Positions 35,297 to 43,610 of a stretch of 64,000 bases of DNA are shown here, in pieces. The notes under the pieces are model-generated. The model worked only from the letters and a program-made list of their open reading frames with translations. It did no database searches and had not been told where the DNA came from. Within the stretch, counting starts at the first letter, position 1. Every line of letters starts with the position of its first letter. Made by a program: the position numbers and the translations under genes. The stretch is from Lysinibacillus louembei (GTDB lineage Bacteria; Bacillota; Bacilli; Bacillales_A; Planococcaceae). The stretch lies in assembly GCF_033880585.1 (NCBI RefSeq), contig NZ_CP137624.1, forward strand, positions 3,879,501 through 3,943,500, read 5' to 3'.

Positions 35297-36724
35297 TTAT
35301 TTTTCCTGCTCCATTTCAGCAGTTTGTAAATTAATATTGTCCTCTGTTTTTTGCACCTCAACTAAAAATAGGCGCTGCAACCATGTTTCCTCTATATAGT
35401 ATTGTCCAGCTATTTGAACAATCGGCTCCGAATTTGTATTGTAACGTCGCTGGTTAAAGACATAGAAGCCTGGTTCATTTGGGAAACGGAAAGCGCGAGT
35501 GGCACTTTCAACATAGTAGCCTTTTGGACCTTTTCTAGCTGTGTAGCCTAGTCCATTCAATACATCCTGTGCAGAGTATAGCACAAGCCCATCTTTAAAA
35601 ATTACATCGATTGATTTTTGTTGCTCTCCATTCAAATAAACAGTACGTTTATCATTAAACAAGAATGGGAATATTTCTTTAGAAGCTGTATTCATTGAAA
35701 AATATGATGTGTGAATGCCGAAGACAGCAGATAGTGCCTCGTCTAAAACGCTTGGTGTCACTTCCTTGCCTTCTAGCGCCTTTAGCTGCTCAAGCCATTT
35801 TGCTAGCTGCTCATCTGTCATTTTATTCATCAATGTCTGGATAATCTTGGTTGCTCGCTCTCCACCAAATGAGCTACCTGTTAAATAGCTGACCATTACT
35901 TCCTTAACCCATCTTGGCGTATCAACAAAATGATACATCGCATTTAATTGAGCAAATAGGACATGGCGTTGAATTTCATTCGTTGTAATTTGTGGTAAAA
36001 ATAAAATACGCTTACTTGGCAGCTGTGAGTTATTTTCCCCTTCTACAACGGCAATATGCTCATCGCTTAAAAATTCAAGCTTTGCTAGCTTTTCATTAAA
36101 AGCAGCAGTAGTCGGTTTTTTCGCATACACAGAAATAGTATTTGTCATTTGCTGTAATGCTAAATTACCTGCCTTCCAATACAGGTCCTGTACATTGCCC
36201 TCTCCGTTAAACATTGAATAATTTACAAGCGACAATGATTGTTGACCAACTAACGGCAAGCCAGTTACCCATTGCCCACCAATTTCACTATCTGTTGAAA
36301 TATGCAATGTTGTATATTTGACAGTACCATCCTTTAATTTAATAAATAAATCTTTCATCAATTCATTCGATTTCAAGCCACCATTTAAAGGAATTATGTA
36401 AGATAACGACTGCGTACCATTTTCTCCGCTATTAAATGTGTTTAAATCTTCACTTAAACGAGAGCAGCTATATTCTGTTTCAATAAAGCAGCTTGCATTT
36501 TCCGCTTTATTTGGCCAAACAATCGCAATTTCGCTATTCGGCAAATTTTTGAAATGATGGCGGATATCTAAGCTTTCTCCTCGATAAACAATTTCAATTT
36601 CCTGTGAATAATTAAATGTATGCTCATTCAAATCAATATGATCTGAATAAACCTGAAACTGCATAAATAGCAGCGCACTGATTGTAGTAACTAAAATAAC
36701 GAAAAAGCTAATGGCAAATTTCAT
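35297..36724 (-). CDS. Predicted exported or membrane-anchored protein of unknown function
   Basis: I do not recognise a defined family over most of this 475-residue protein. The N-terminus MKFAISFFVILVTTISALLFM is a signal anchor with no lipobox. The middle contains two cysteines close together (ASCFIETEYSCS), so a disulfide outside the cell is plausible, and a helical region (about 260-350) with HVLFAQLNAMYHFVDTPRWVKE, faintly like the helix region of metallopeptidases but without HExxH. The C-terminal 110 residues (TVYLNGEQQKSIDVIFKDG, LVLYSAQDVLNGLGYTARKG) resemble a copper-amine-oxidase-N/stalk domain. The start is ATG at 36724 after GGAGGATGAG. Confidence 0.7.
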   Translation of the reverse strand: MKFAISFFVILVTTISALLFMQFQVYSDHIDLNEHTFNYSQEIEIVYRGESLDIRHHFKNLPNSEIAIVWPNKAENASCFIETEYSCSRLSEDLNTFNSGENGTQSLSYIIPLNGGLKSNELMKDLFIKLKDGTVKYTTLHISTDSEIGGQWVTGLPLVGQQSLSLVNYSMFNGEGNVQDLYWKAGNLALQQMTNTISVYAKKPTTAAFNEKLAKLEFLSDEHIAVVEGENNSQLPSKRILFLPQITTNEIQRHVLFAQLNAMYHFVDTPRWVKEVMVSYLTGSSFGGERATKIIQTLMNKMTDEQLAKWLEQLKALEGKEVTPSVLDEALSAVFGIHTSYFSMNTASKEIFPFLFNDKRTVYLNGEQQKSIDVIFKDGLVLYSAQDVLNGLGYTARKGPKGYYVESATRAFRFPNEPGFYVFNQRRYNTNSEPIVQIAGQYYIEETWLQRLFLVEVQKTEDNINLQTAEMEQEK

Positions 36725-36779
36725 GTGCTCATCCTCCTGCATCATGATACTATTATGGTTGGAAAGGGTGTGACTTATA

Positions 36780-37175
36780 ATGATTCAACAATTTATCGAA
36801 TTAGGGCAAGGCTATGGTGATGTTTTTGAGCTTTGTGAGCTAATGCAAACAAATAAAGCCCGCATTCATCGCACATTTGTCTTTACCTCACAAAAGGAAG
36901 GAAAGACGTATGCCTCCTTTGCGCTTGCACTTCAGCCTGCGCAAGAAAGTAAATTTATGCCGATTTACATATGCCGTGAAGGAATTCCTTATAATGAAGA
37001 AAAGCCGACACAACGCTTTGAAATTTTTAAACAAGCTTCTGAACAAGTAAATCAGCCAATACACTATCTTGAAGTAAAGCATTCTTCTAACTTTACCGAG
37101 CCGACTTTATTTTACCAATATTTAATTGGGATTTTGCGATTAAATCACTATATTCCTGCAATGCATGCACTATAA
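36780..37175 (+). CDS. Conserved protein of unknown function (131 aa)
   Basis: Protein of 131 residues with [31 protein letters not shown] and [16 protein letters not shown]. Similar Bacillus proteins have at times been labelled methylthioribose kinase, which this small protein cannot be; I recall them as a domain of unknown function. No transmembrane segment or catalytic motif is visible. The stop overlaps the end of the convergent ylbG by 6 bases. No ribosome binding site better than a weak GGAAAGG is seen. Confidence 0.75.
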   Translation: MIQQFIELGQGYGDVFELCELMQTNKARIHRTFVFTSQKEGKTYASFALALQPAQESKFMPIYICREGIPYNEEKPTQRFEIFKQASEQVNQPIHYLEVKHSSNFTEPTLFYQYLIGILRLNHYIPAMHAL

Positions 37176-37442
37176 ACCTGATTTATAATCGTATTCTTTC
37201 GCTTTATCAGGCTTTGCATTTTCAAATTCCGTTTTTAAAAATGGGCGGAATGACTCTACAACGTCTTTCACAAATGGAAGGCGTTGTAATTTATTTGTAA
37301 TTGCCTCAATCTCGTCGCGCTGACAATACATAACAACATACTTTAGCCTTCTTGAAATATAGTGAACATGACCATACTTACGCAAAGATTTGGCATGCTT
37401 CAATTGATTAACATAAACAATAAGTCCCTGTCTTTCATTCAT
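37170..37442 (-). CDS. ylbG: YlbG (DUF2129) family protein
   Basis: Small cytoplasmic protein of 90 residues: [29 protein letters not shown] in two parts, then [11 protein letters not shown] and [20 protein letters not shown]. Length and sequence match YlbG; the function is unknown. The ribosome binding site GAGGAAG lies in an upstream open frame whose TGA overlaps this ATG. In B. subtilis ylbF precedes it directly; here a GDPD-like gene on the other strand separates them. Confidence 0.92.
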   Translation of the reverse strand: MNERQGLIVYVNQLKHAKSLRKYGHVHYISRRLKYVVMYCQRDEIEAITNKLQRLPFVKDVVESFRPFLKTEFENAKPDKAKEYDYKSGL

Positions 37443-37536
37443 AAATCTTCCTCATTTCTTCATCCTTTACACTTGGATACGCTGCTTTCAAATTATTATA
37501 GCAGCTGTAATTATATTTTAAATCAGCAAGATGCTC
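37435..37536 (-). pseudogene. Possible remnant of a gene coupled to ylbG
   Basis: An open frame of 33 codons without a start codon ends ATGA-style over the ylbG start ([16 protein letters not shown]). It is preceded by an in-frame TGA. A neighbouring frame upstream (IFIYGERAV, stop, HAFFQQVE) could continue it if a two-base shift is allowed. This looks like the tail of a decayed gene formerly coupled to ylbG, but the evidence is only the overlap and the peptide-like composition. Confidence 0.3.
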
Positions 37537-37849
37537 TCAACCTGCTGGAAAAACGCATGTTACACAGCTCGCTCACCATATATAAAAATGGGCATTTGCG
37601 ACTGAATCATGATAAAAGCATACCAAATGTCTAATTTGATAGCAACAGAGTTTAGACAGTAAGTAACATTTTCAGCTATAATGAGGAATAATAGGCTTAT
37701 TTGAAAAATGACAGCTGCTGTTAATCCAGTTGTTAGCTTCCATGTACTAGGCTTTATAGGTCATTTTCTAAGCTGTTACAACAAAATCAATACAGTCTAT
37801 TTGTTTTCAATTCACAATGCTTGAGGGAACAATTTGAGGAGGAAGACAT
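37537..37849. other. Gene-free stretch before the GDPD-like gene
   Basis: No start-to-stop gene with a ribosome binding site is seen on either strand. TTGTTA (37730-37735) with TTTATA 17 bases downstream is a weak forward promoter candidate for the GDPD-like gene. Confidence 0.4.
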
Positions 37850-38758
37850 ATGGGGAAAAAAGCAAAAGTTGCACTTGCTATTGCAGCTGCAAGCGCAGCA
37901 GTTTGGGCTGGCTCTAAAGCGGTAGCAAAGCCACAAAAACGACAAGTAAAAGAGTTATTGCAAGGAAAGCCGTTCATTTTTGCACATCGTGGTGGTGCAC
38001 ATTTAGCACCAGAACATACGCTATTGGCGTTCGATAAAGCAGCTGAGCTAGGAGTCGATGGCTTTTATGTTGATTTACGTTTAACAAAAGATGAAGAAAT
38101 TATTGCCTTCACCGATGAAACTTTAGAGCGTACATCCACTGCGATTGGTTTTGTAAAAGATTTCACATTAGCTGAGCTTCAAGAAATTAATTTCGGTGAG
38201 AAATTCGAAGATTTAGAAGGTCATAAACCATTTGTCAATGAACACGTTACAGTTGTCACATTGCAAAAATTATTCGAAACATATCCAGATAAGAAATTTA
38301 TTTTAAATATTCAAGATAACCCTGACACATATGAAGGTAGCTTAATTCCTTCAAAGCTATGGCGCATTATTGAAGAATTTAACCTTGCCCCACAAATGAT
38401 TGTCACAAGTCCTTATCAGGAGCAAATTGATCGCTTTAATTTATATGCACAAAATCAAATCGTGTTAGGTGCTAATGAGGGCGAGGCGACAAAAGCATAC
38501 ACATCCTTTACAAGCCAATTTGGACATTTATTTAACCCAAAGGTCGATGTGTTTACAATCCCAACAAAATCTGCGCTCATTGCATTTGATTCAACGAAAT
38601 TTATCCAATTTTTAAATGGATTAAATGTTGCTATTTTCTTTAAAGAGGTCAATGATTTAGTGGCGATGAGCCGCTTATTACGCACAGGTTCACAAGGCAT
38701 CGTGACAGACCGTCCAGACTTAGCACAGCCTATATTATTGAAATATAAAGACGAATAA
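37850..38758 (+). CDS. GDPD-like protein lacking catalytic residues (likely pseudoenzyme)
   Basis: TIM-barrel protein of the glycerophosphodiester phosphodiesterase family, 302 residues, with an N-terminal hydrophobic anchor (VALAIAAASAAVWAGS, about 7-22). His46 in AHRGGA and Asp75 are kept. The metal-binding Glu of the usual ExD is Tyr73 (FYVDLRLTKD), the second catalytic His of the HD motif is Thr88 (AFTDETLERT), and the Glu of the LNIE strand is Gln155 (FILNIQDN). Fold and later strands (GIVTDRPDLA) look intact. The ATG follows GGAGGAAG. It may bind a phosphodiester or glycan without cleaving it. It interrupts ylbF-ylbG. Confidence 0.85.
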   Translation: MGKKAKVALAIAAASAAVWAGSKAVAKPQKRQVKELLQGKPFIFAHRGGAHLAPEHTLLAFDKAAELGVDGFYVDLRLTKDEEIIAFTDETLERTSTAIGFVKDFTLAELQEINFGEKFEDLEGHKPFVNEHVTVVTLQKLFETYPDKKFILNIQDNPDTYEGSLIPSKLWRIIEEFNLAPQMIVTSPYQEQIDRFNLYAQNQIVLGANEGEATKAYTSFTSQFGHLFNPKVDVFTIPTKSALIAFDSTKFIQFLNGLNVAIFFKEVNDLVAMSRLLRTGSQGIVTDRPDLAQPILLKYKDE

Positions 38759-38770
38759 ATACCTCAAAAT

Positions 38771-38802
38771 AAAAAGGCACATGAAATTTCATGCGCCTTT
38801 TT
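38771..38802. terminator. Bidirectional terminator between the GDPD-like gene and ylbF
   Basis: AAAAAGGCACATGAAA (38771-38786) pairs with TTTCATGCGCCTTTTT (38787-38802), one G-U pair, between convergent genes. Confidence 0.85.
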
Positions 38803-38810
38803 AACTTGCT

Positions 38811-39257
38811 TTATGCTGAGCAAGAGCAGCTGCCACCTGTACCGCAGCCTGTGCCACAGCTACTACCACTATTAAAAAATGGATTGCTTACTGGCACTTT
38901 GACCGCTTCTGAGACGGAACGCCCTATAATTAGGCTAATCTCGTCCAATAAATCTTGCACATCATTTTCTGCAAGCTTTAATGCAGCAATGCGATCATCA
39001 AGGTCTAATGCTCGCTTTTGCTCGCGTATTTTTTTCATAATTGTATGGTAATCTGGGTGATATTTACCGAAGCGTTGCACGTCCTCATAATGCTCCTTCA
39101 TTCGCCCAAATGCTTGAATTTGACTAGCAAGCTCGACATCTGTATAAACTACTGCATATGCCTCTTTCAGCCTTTTCACTGGCTCTGAAGAAAGAATCAT
39201 CGCGCTTAATTCATCCGCTTCATCTAAAATAAATGCCCATTCAGAAGTCATTAACAT
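38811..39257 (-). CDS. ylbF: YlbF family regulator
   Basis: Helical protein of 148 residues, partner of YmcA and YaaT in the Y-complex that affects RNase Y, competence, biofilm and sporulation. The core has EHYEDVQRFGKYHPDYHTI, RALDLDDRIAALKLAENDVQ (two helices) and VKVPVSNPFF. The C-terminal cysteine cluster SCGTGCGTGGSCSCS could hold the iron-sulfur cluster reported for this complex. The start ATG follows GGAGGAAAA. Confidence 0.93.
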   Translation of the reverse strand: MLMTSEWAFILDEADELSAMILSSEPVKRLKEAYAVVYTDVELASQIQAFGRMKEHYEDVQRFGKYHPDYHTIMKKIREQKRALDLDDRIAALKLAENDVQDLLDEISLIIGRSVSEAVKVPVSNPFFNSGSSCGTGCGTGGSCSCSA

Positions 39258-39383
39258 TCTTTTTTCCTCCAGTCTGTCATTATCATAACAGAAATATAGA
39301 TTATGTGGAATCGGAATGCTTATTCATCTCATACAAAATCTGTAAAAGACACTATATTCATTTGCCAAGTCTGTTGATATTTA

Positions 39384-40349
39384 TCATGAATCAACTCGAT
39401 TCAATACCGTTTCACCTTTCGCATAAGCAACTAGCGCTGCAACATTTAATTTCATCATTGCTGTTCTCGTTTGTAAGGAGGCGCTCCCTATATGAGGCAA
39501 TACAACAACATTTGGTAGTGTAAGAAGTGGATGACTCAAAGCAATTGGCTCTTGTTCAAAAACATCTAGCCCTGCTGCCCACAGCTTACCATCTTTTAAT
39601 GCTTGATAAAGCGCAACTTCATCAACAATACCTCCACGTGCCGCATTAATCAATACTGCATCTTTCTTCATCAGCGCCAATTGTCGCTCAGCGATAAGTC
39701 CCTCTGTTTCCTTACTAAATGGTGCCATCACGACAACAAAATCCGATTCCTGCAACAAATCCTCAAGCGTTTTATAATGAAAACCATATTGTTGTTCTTC
39801 AACAAGCTTACGGCTGCGATTATGATAAAGCACCTTCATATTAAAGCCTGATGCTCGTCTCGCTACAGCTTGACCAATCCGTCCTAATCCGATGATCCCA
39901 ATAGTAGCACCACCAACATCTTTTCCAACGAGCTGTAATGGATACCAGCCTTGCCATTTCCCTTCACGTAAATAGCGCTCCGCCTCTGGAATTCGACGTG
40001 CAGTAGCTAATAATAAAGCAAATACTAAATCTGCTGTCGTCTCTGTTAAAACATCTGGTGTATTCGTTGCAATAATTCCTCTACTACGCACTGCCTCCAT
40101 ATCAATATTATTAAAACCAACTGATAATGTACTAACGATTTGTAAGTTTGGTGCATGTGCTAAAAGCTCTGCATCCACCTGATCGGCTAAGGTTACCCAA
40201 AGTGCATGACAATCTTTCACCGCAGCTAAAAGCTTTTCACGTGGTATGACAGCCTCCTCTTCAGACCATTCAGCAACATCAAAATAACTATGTAACGGCT
40301 CCACAATATGTGCTGGTAATTTGCGTGTAATGAATAATTTCTTTTTCAA
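39384..40349 (-). CDS. D-isomer 2-hydroxyacid dehydrogenase (glyoxylate/hydroxypyruvate reductase type)
   Basis: NAD(P)-dependent reductase of 321 residues. The substrate domain has STLSVGFNNIDMEAVRSRGI; the NAD domain has GIIGLGRIGQAVARRA (GxGxxG). Catalytic residues are Arg in INAARGGIVDE, Glu in FEQEP and His in LPHIGSAS. The fingerprint HNRSRK after the dinucleotide loop suggests NADP preference. The closest types are glyoxylate, hydroxypyruvate or 2-ketogluconate reductases; the substrate cannot be fixed. Confidence 0.88.
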   Translation of the reverse strand: MKKKLFITRKLPAHIVEPLHSYFDVAEWSEEEAVIPREKLLAAVKDCHALWVTLADQVDAELLAHAPNLQIVSTLSVGFNNIDMEAVRSRGIIATNTPDVLTETTADLVFALLLATARRIPEAERYLREGKWQGWYPLQLVGKDVGGATIGIIGLGRIGQAVARRASGFNMKVLYHNRSRKLVEEQQYGFHYKTLEDLLQESDFVVVMAPFSKETEGLIAERQLALMKKDAVLINAARGGIVDEVALYQALKDGKLWAAGLDVFEQEPIALSHPLLTLPNVVVLPHIGSASLQTRTAMMKLNVAALVAYAKGETVLNRVDS

Positions 40350-40370
40350 ACTGCTTTACCTCCAGTACAA

Positions 40371-40405
40371 AAAAGTCGCCTTAAAATAAATTTTCAAGAC
40401 GACTC
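40371..40405 (-). terminator. Terminator downstream of the murE-like gene
   Basis: On the minus strand AGTCGTCTTGAAAA pairs with TTTTAAGGCGACT (one G-U pair and a short internal loop), then TTTTTTG. It lies 70 bases after the stop. Confidence 0.7.
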
Positions 40406-40476
40406 CCACTTTTATAATTCTTAAAATTATCATAATACAAATAGCGTTAGATAACAATTAAGCACATGGTGACTAT

Positions 40477-41955
40477 TCATTCTGTACAGCCTAATTTTTT
40501 CAAGGCATTTTCCACACATTCTTTATCGGAAAATGGAATTGTAATAGAGCCAATTGTTTGTGTTTGTTCATGCCCTTTCCCAGCAATGACGATTACATCG
40601 CCTCGTCTTGCCTCGCAAATCGCTTTTTCAATCGCTCGTGCTCGGTCCTCTATTTCCTCATACGGCTGCTCGCTATAAAAGCCTGACTTTATTTGCGCAT
40701 TAATATCAGATGGCTTCTCATTTCTTGCATTATCTGTCGTTAAATAAATTTTATAGGCATATGTTGAAGCAATTGTGCCCATCTTTCGCCTTTTATCTTT
40801 ATCCCTTTCACCACCACAGCTAAAAACAAGGCGTATCCGTTCCATTTTTAATGCTTGTAGCACCGCTTTCAAAGCTGCTGGTGTATGCGCATAATCAATA
40901 ATAATACGCAAGCCTCTATCATTCGTTATTTCCTGCATACGTCCTTCTGGCAATTTTACGTGCAAGCATCCTGGAATGAGCTGTGCTATATCAAAATTTA
41001 AAACATATAATGTGGCAAGTGCCGCAACGATGTTTTGAATTTGAAATTCACCAACAAATGGGAGCACAAGTATATGGTCCTCACCTTTGTATTGTATGCA
41101 GCATGTGCTATGTCCTTCGTTTTCCGTCAATAGCTGCCACTGCATATCAACTCGTCCCTTTGAGCCAAAGAGCACTGTTTTTTTCTTTAAATTGATGCCA
41201 ACGGAGCGACTAAATGGGTCATCCCCATTTAAAACGACATTTTTCGCCAATACGGCAAGTCGTTGCTTCGCCTTTTTATAATTTTCAAGTGAGCCATGGT
41301 CCTCAATATGCTCTGCTGATAAATTTAAAAAAATGCCAACATCAATCGCACAATCATCTAATCGATGATGCGCCAAGCCCATTGAGGAAGCTTCTAAAAT
41401 GGCATATTCGACACCTTGACGTACAGCAATTTGAAATACTTCTTGTAATTGCTTTGCCTGCAATGTTGTCAAAGATTCATAAGAAGTAAGTAAACGCTCA
41501 CCATTTAAAAACACACCGTTCGTTCCGATAACGACACAGCTTTTCCCCTGTATTTGCAGCAGTTGACTAATAAAATGGCTGACCGTCGTTTTTCCATTTG
41601 TTCCTGTCACTGCAATTACGGTTAAAGCCTCCGCTGGAAAATTCCGCAGCTTTGCACTTGCAAATGATAAAAACTGCATACTATTTGGCACCCAGACAAT
41701 TGGAATTGACAGTTTTAAATCGAGTAGTGCATCATCCTCTACAATAATAGCGCTTGCTCCATTGCGGATTGCTTGCTGTAAAAATGCCTGCCCATTATAT
41801 TTTCTTCCTTTTCGCAGCACGTATATATAGCCTTGCTGAATATTTTGCGCATAATCATCAATTCCTGTTACTTGCTCTCGAATTGAGCCTTTTACAATAC
41901 ACGGCCAATCTTTTAACAATTCGGCTAGCTGCACATTTAGTTCACTCCTTTTCAT
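40477..41955 (-). CDS. murE: MurE family UDP-MurNAc-tripeptide synthetase
   Basis: Mur ligase of 492 residues that adds the third stem-peptide residue. The ATP loop is VTGTNGKTTVSHF (118-124 is GTNGKTT). Family segments are TSYESLTTL, LEASSMGLAHHRLDD, FLNLSAEHIEDHGSLENY (the carbamylated lysine follows in KKAKQ) and DYAHTPAAL. At the specificity site, where DAP-adding enzymes have DNPR and lysine-adding ones DNPAN, this protein has DNARNE (408-413): the arginine is kept, favouring meso-DAP. It is outside the division cluster, beside ylbC. Confidence 0.85.
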   Translation of the reverse strand: MKRSELNVQLAELLKDWPCIVKGSIREQVTGIDDYAQNIQQGYIYVLRKGRKYNGQAFLQQAIRNGASAIIVEDDALLDLKLSIPIVWVPNSMQFLSFASAKLRNFPAEALTVIAVTGTNGKTTVSHFISQLLQIQGKSCVVIGTNGVFLNGERLLTSYESLTTLQAKQLQEVFQIAVRQGVEYAILEASSMGLAHHRLDDCAIDVGIFLNLSAEHIEDHGSLENYKKAKQRLAVLAKNVVLNGDDPFSRSVGINLKKKTVLFGSKGRVDMQWQLLTENEGHSTCCIQYKGEDHILVLPFVGEFQIQNIVAALATLYVLNFDIAQLIPGCLHVKLPEGRMQEITNDRGLRIIIDYAHTPAALKAVLQALKMERIRLVFSCGGERDKDKRRKMGTIASTYAYKIYLTTDNARNEKPSDINAQIKSGFYSEQPYEEIEDRARAIEKAICEARRGDVIVIAGKGHEQTQTIGSITIPFSDKECVENALKKLGCTE

Positions 41956-41981
41956 TACTGTATGAAAAGAAGTAATAAATG

Positions 41982-43058
41982 CTACTGTAGCCCAGACAAA
42001 TCTCGGTTATTTTTTGTGATTAATATTTGCGTATAATAATCCATATATGCACCTGTACCAATATGTGTAAAGCCTTCATCAAGCAATACTTTGCGATGCT
42101 CTTTTGAATTAAGCCAGCCATGCATCGCCTCAATGACATCGATATAGGTCGTAGCAGTTATTTCACTTGCTGATTTAAATTGAATATCTAGAGCAGTAAG
42201 ACGATCCTTTAAGGAAATATCCTCAATCTCTGTTTCTTGCGTTGTCGCGTTTCGTAAAAATAAATTCTCGCTATTTTTCATCGCTAACTCCTGAATTACT
42301 GGGTCGCTTACAAGCAACTGTAAACCATACTGCTCTCGAAACACATTTGTTAAATCTAAAAGCTGGTCTACGTTTGCTTGATGGATATATTTTTGATGAT
42401 AAGAAGATGGTGTTGGCGTATTAATAATTTCTCCAATAAATTGCATTTCATAAGGTTTATGCGTTACGAGCGTCTCCTTATCTAAAAAGCGGACACCTAT
42501 TAATTTTTCTGTTTCTGTATCGATATAAAGCTGCGCAAAGATATCTTGAAACTTCACTAATATACGACTATGCAAATCGTAATCATTCATCGCAAACATA
42601 TAAATATTATCGTCAATTTGAGCTGTCACTTCCGATTCAATAATCGTCATACGATAAATATCTCCTAGCATTTCTCCAATTTCATAAGGAGCGACATCCA
42701 TATTGGGGCTATTCGTATAAACTTGCACGACAGTATCGTCCGCAATGCCAAACATTTTCAACCCATCTTGATTATGATAAACCCACCACTTGTAATGAAA
42801 AGGCGTTTTATCAATGCGTGTAGGTCGACCGTATGTAGATAAGATTTCCTTGCTTTGCTTTCCAATATACGTTGATAGGCCCTCTATCGGTCGTGTTAAT
42901 GTCTGCTCACTATCGACAATATCCTTTTCTTCTAAAATCGGCTGCTGGACAACATTCGGTCCTTCTAGCGGATCATGCTGCTTGGCATTAGGTCCTGCGT
43001 AATAATATATAATACCTATAAAGGCGACAATAATTAAAATTCGGAAAAGGGATTCCAT
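41982..43058 (-). CDS. ylbC: CAP-domain protein YlbC
   Basis: Exported or membrane-anchored protein of 358 residues with an N-terminal transmembrane segment (about 5-21). A CAP-associated domain (about 55-210: IGKQSKEILSTYGRPTRIDKT, KWWVYH, LIGVRFLDKETLV) precedes a C-terminal CAP/SCP domain (LLDLTNVFREQYGLQLL, AMHGWLNSKEHRKVLLDEGFTHIGTG in two motifs). Function is unknown; CAP proteins are usually extracellular. The ATG follows AAGGAGG. It lies 26 bases before murE and is probably cotranscribed. Confidence 0.9.
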   Translation of the reverse strand: MESLFRILIIVAFIGIIYYYAGPNAKQHDPLEGPNVVQQPILEEKDIVDSEQTLTRPIEGLSTYIGKQSKEILSTYGRPTRIDKTPFHYKWWVYHNQDGLKMFGIADDTVVQVYTNSPNMDVAPYEIGEMLGDIYRMTIIESEVTAQIDDNIYMFAMNDYDLHSRILVKFQDIFAQLYIDTETEKLIGVRFLDKETLVTHKPYEMQFIGEIINTPTPSSYHQKYIHQANVDQLLDLTNVFREQYGLQLLVSDPVIQELAMKNSENLFLRNATTQETEIEDISLKDRLTALDIQFKSASEITATTYIDVIEAMHGWLNSKEHRKVLLDEGFTHIGTGAYMDYYTQILITKNNRDLSGLQ

Positions 43059-43128
43059 TTGTACCTCCTTAAACCTATTTGTTACTTCACATTATAGCAA
43101 TTAAAGCAAGCTTGACACAATGTTGTCA

Positions 43129-43157
43129 TTGCAACAAAGCTAAATTTGCTCTATTAT
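43129..43157 (+). promoter_or_regulatory. Sigma-A promoter of the YugN-like gene
   Basis: TTGCAA (43129-43134), a 17-base spacer and TATTAT (43152-43157) lie about 50 bases before the start codon. Confidence 0.6.
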
Positions 43158-43207
43158 AAAATGGAGCATATATAAGTATGTACGATTTTTTAGAGGAGGA
43201 TTATACA

Positions 43208-43564
43208 ATGTATTTTGAAAACACAAACCTTGAAGACGTAGTAGTTGATCAACAAGTGTTGACACGACTTTTAGAAAAACATGGATTAGAATGTCATGGT
43301 GCTTGGGATTATGACCGTATGACTTTTGACCGTCGCTTCGATGTACGTGAAGGTCGCTATTATTTACGTTTATTCTGCACTGCTATTTCAGGCGATGTAG
43401 GCGCTCATGATGCAACATTAAAATTACTTAAACCTGTTATCGGTAAATACTACTATCCACATGGCGTAGAATACACTGACGAAGTATTCCCTGCTCATTT
43501 AGTAAAAGATTGCGAAAAAATCTTAGCAGACGTTCGTAAGGATTTAACTGAATTTGGTATTTAA
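43208..43564 (+). CDS. YugN-like family protein
   Basis: Protein of 118 residues starting MYFENTNLEDVVVDQQ from the ATG at 43208 behind AGAGGAGG. It contains WDYDRMTFDRRFDVREGRYYLRL in two strands and KYYYPHGVEYTDEVFP. YugN-like proteins are small, of unknown function and common in Bacillales; the position next to ylbC corresponds to ylbA of B. subtilis. Confidence 0.85.
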   Translation: MYFENTNLEDVVVDQQVLTRLLEKHGLECHGAWDYDRMTFDRRFDVREGRYYLRLFCTAISGDVGAHDATLKLLKPVIGKYYYPHGVEYTDEVFPAHLVKDCEKILADVRKDLTEFGI

Positions 43565-43574
43565 TCAAAATGAG

Positions 43575-43610
43575 AGGCTGTAAGGAAAGATTAATCTTTC
43601 TTTACAGCCT
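43575..43610. terminator. Hairpin between the YugN-like and EamA genes
   Basis: AGGCTGTAAGGAAAGA pairs with TCTTTCTTTACAGCCT (one mismatch) between convergent genes; its right arm covers the EamA stop. The T run beyond is short. Confidence 0.65.

Noticed and set aside
37362-37634. 90-codon forward frame over the ylbG start
   Set aside because: It is the reverse shadow of ylbG and the remnant, with no ribosome binding site.
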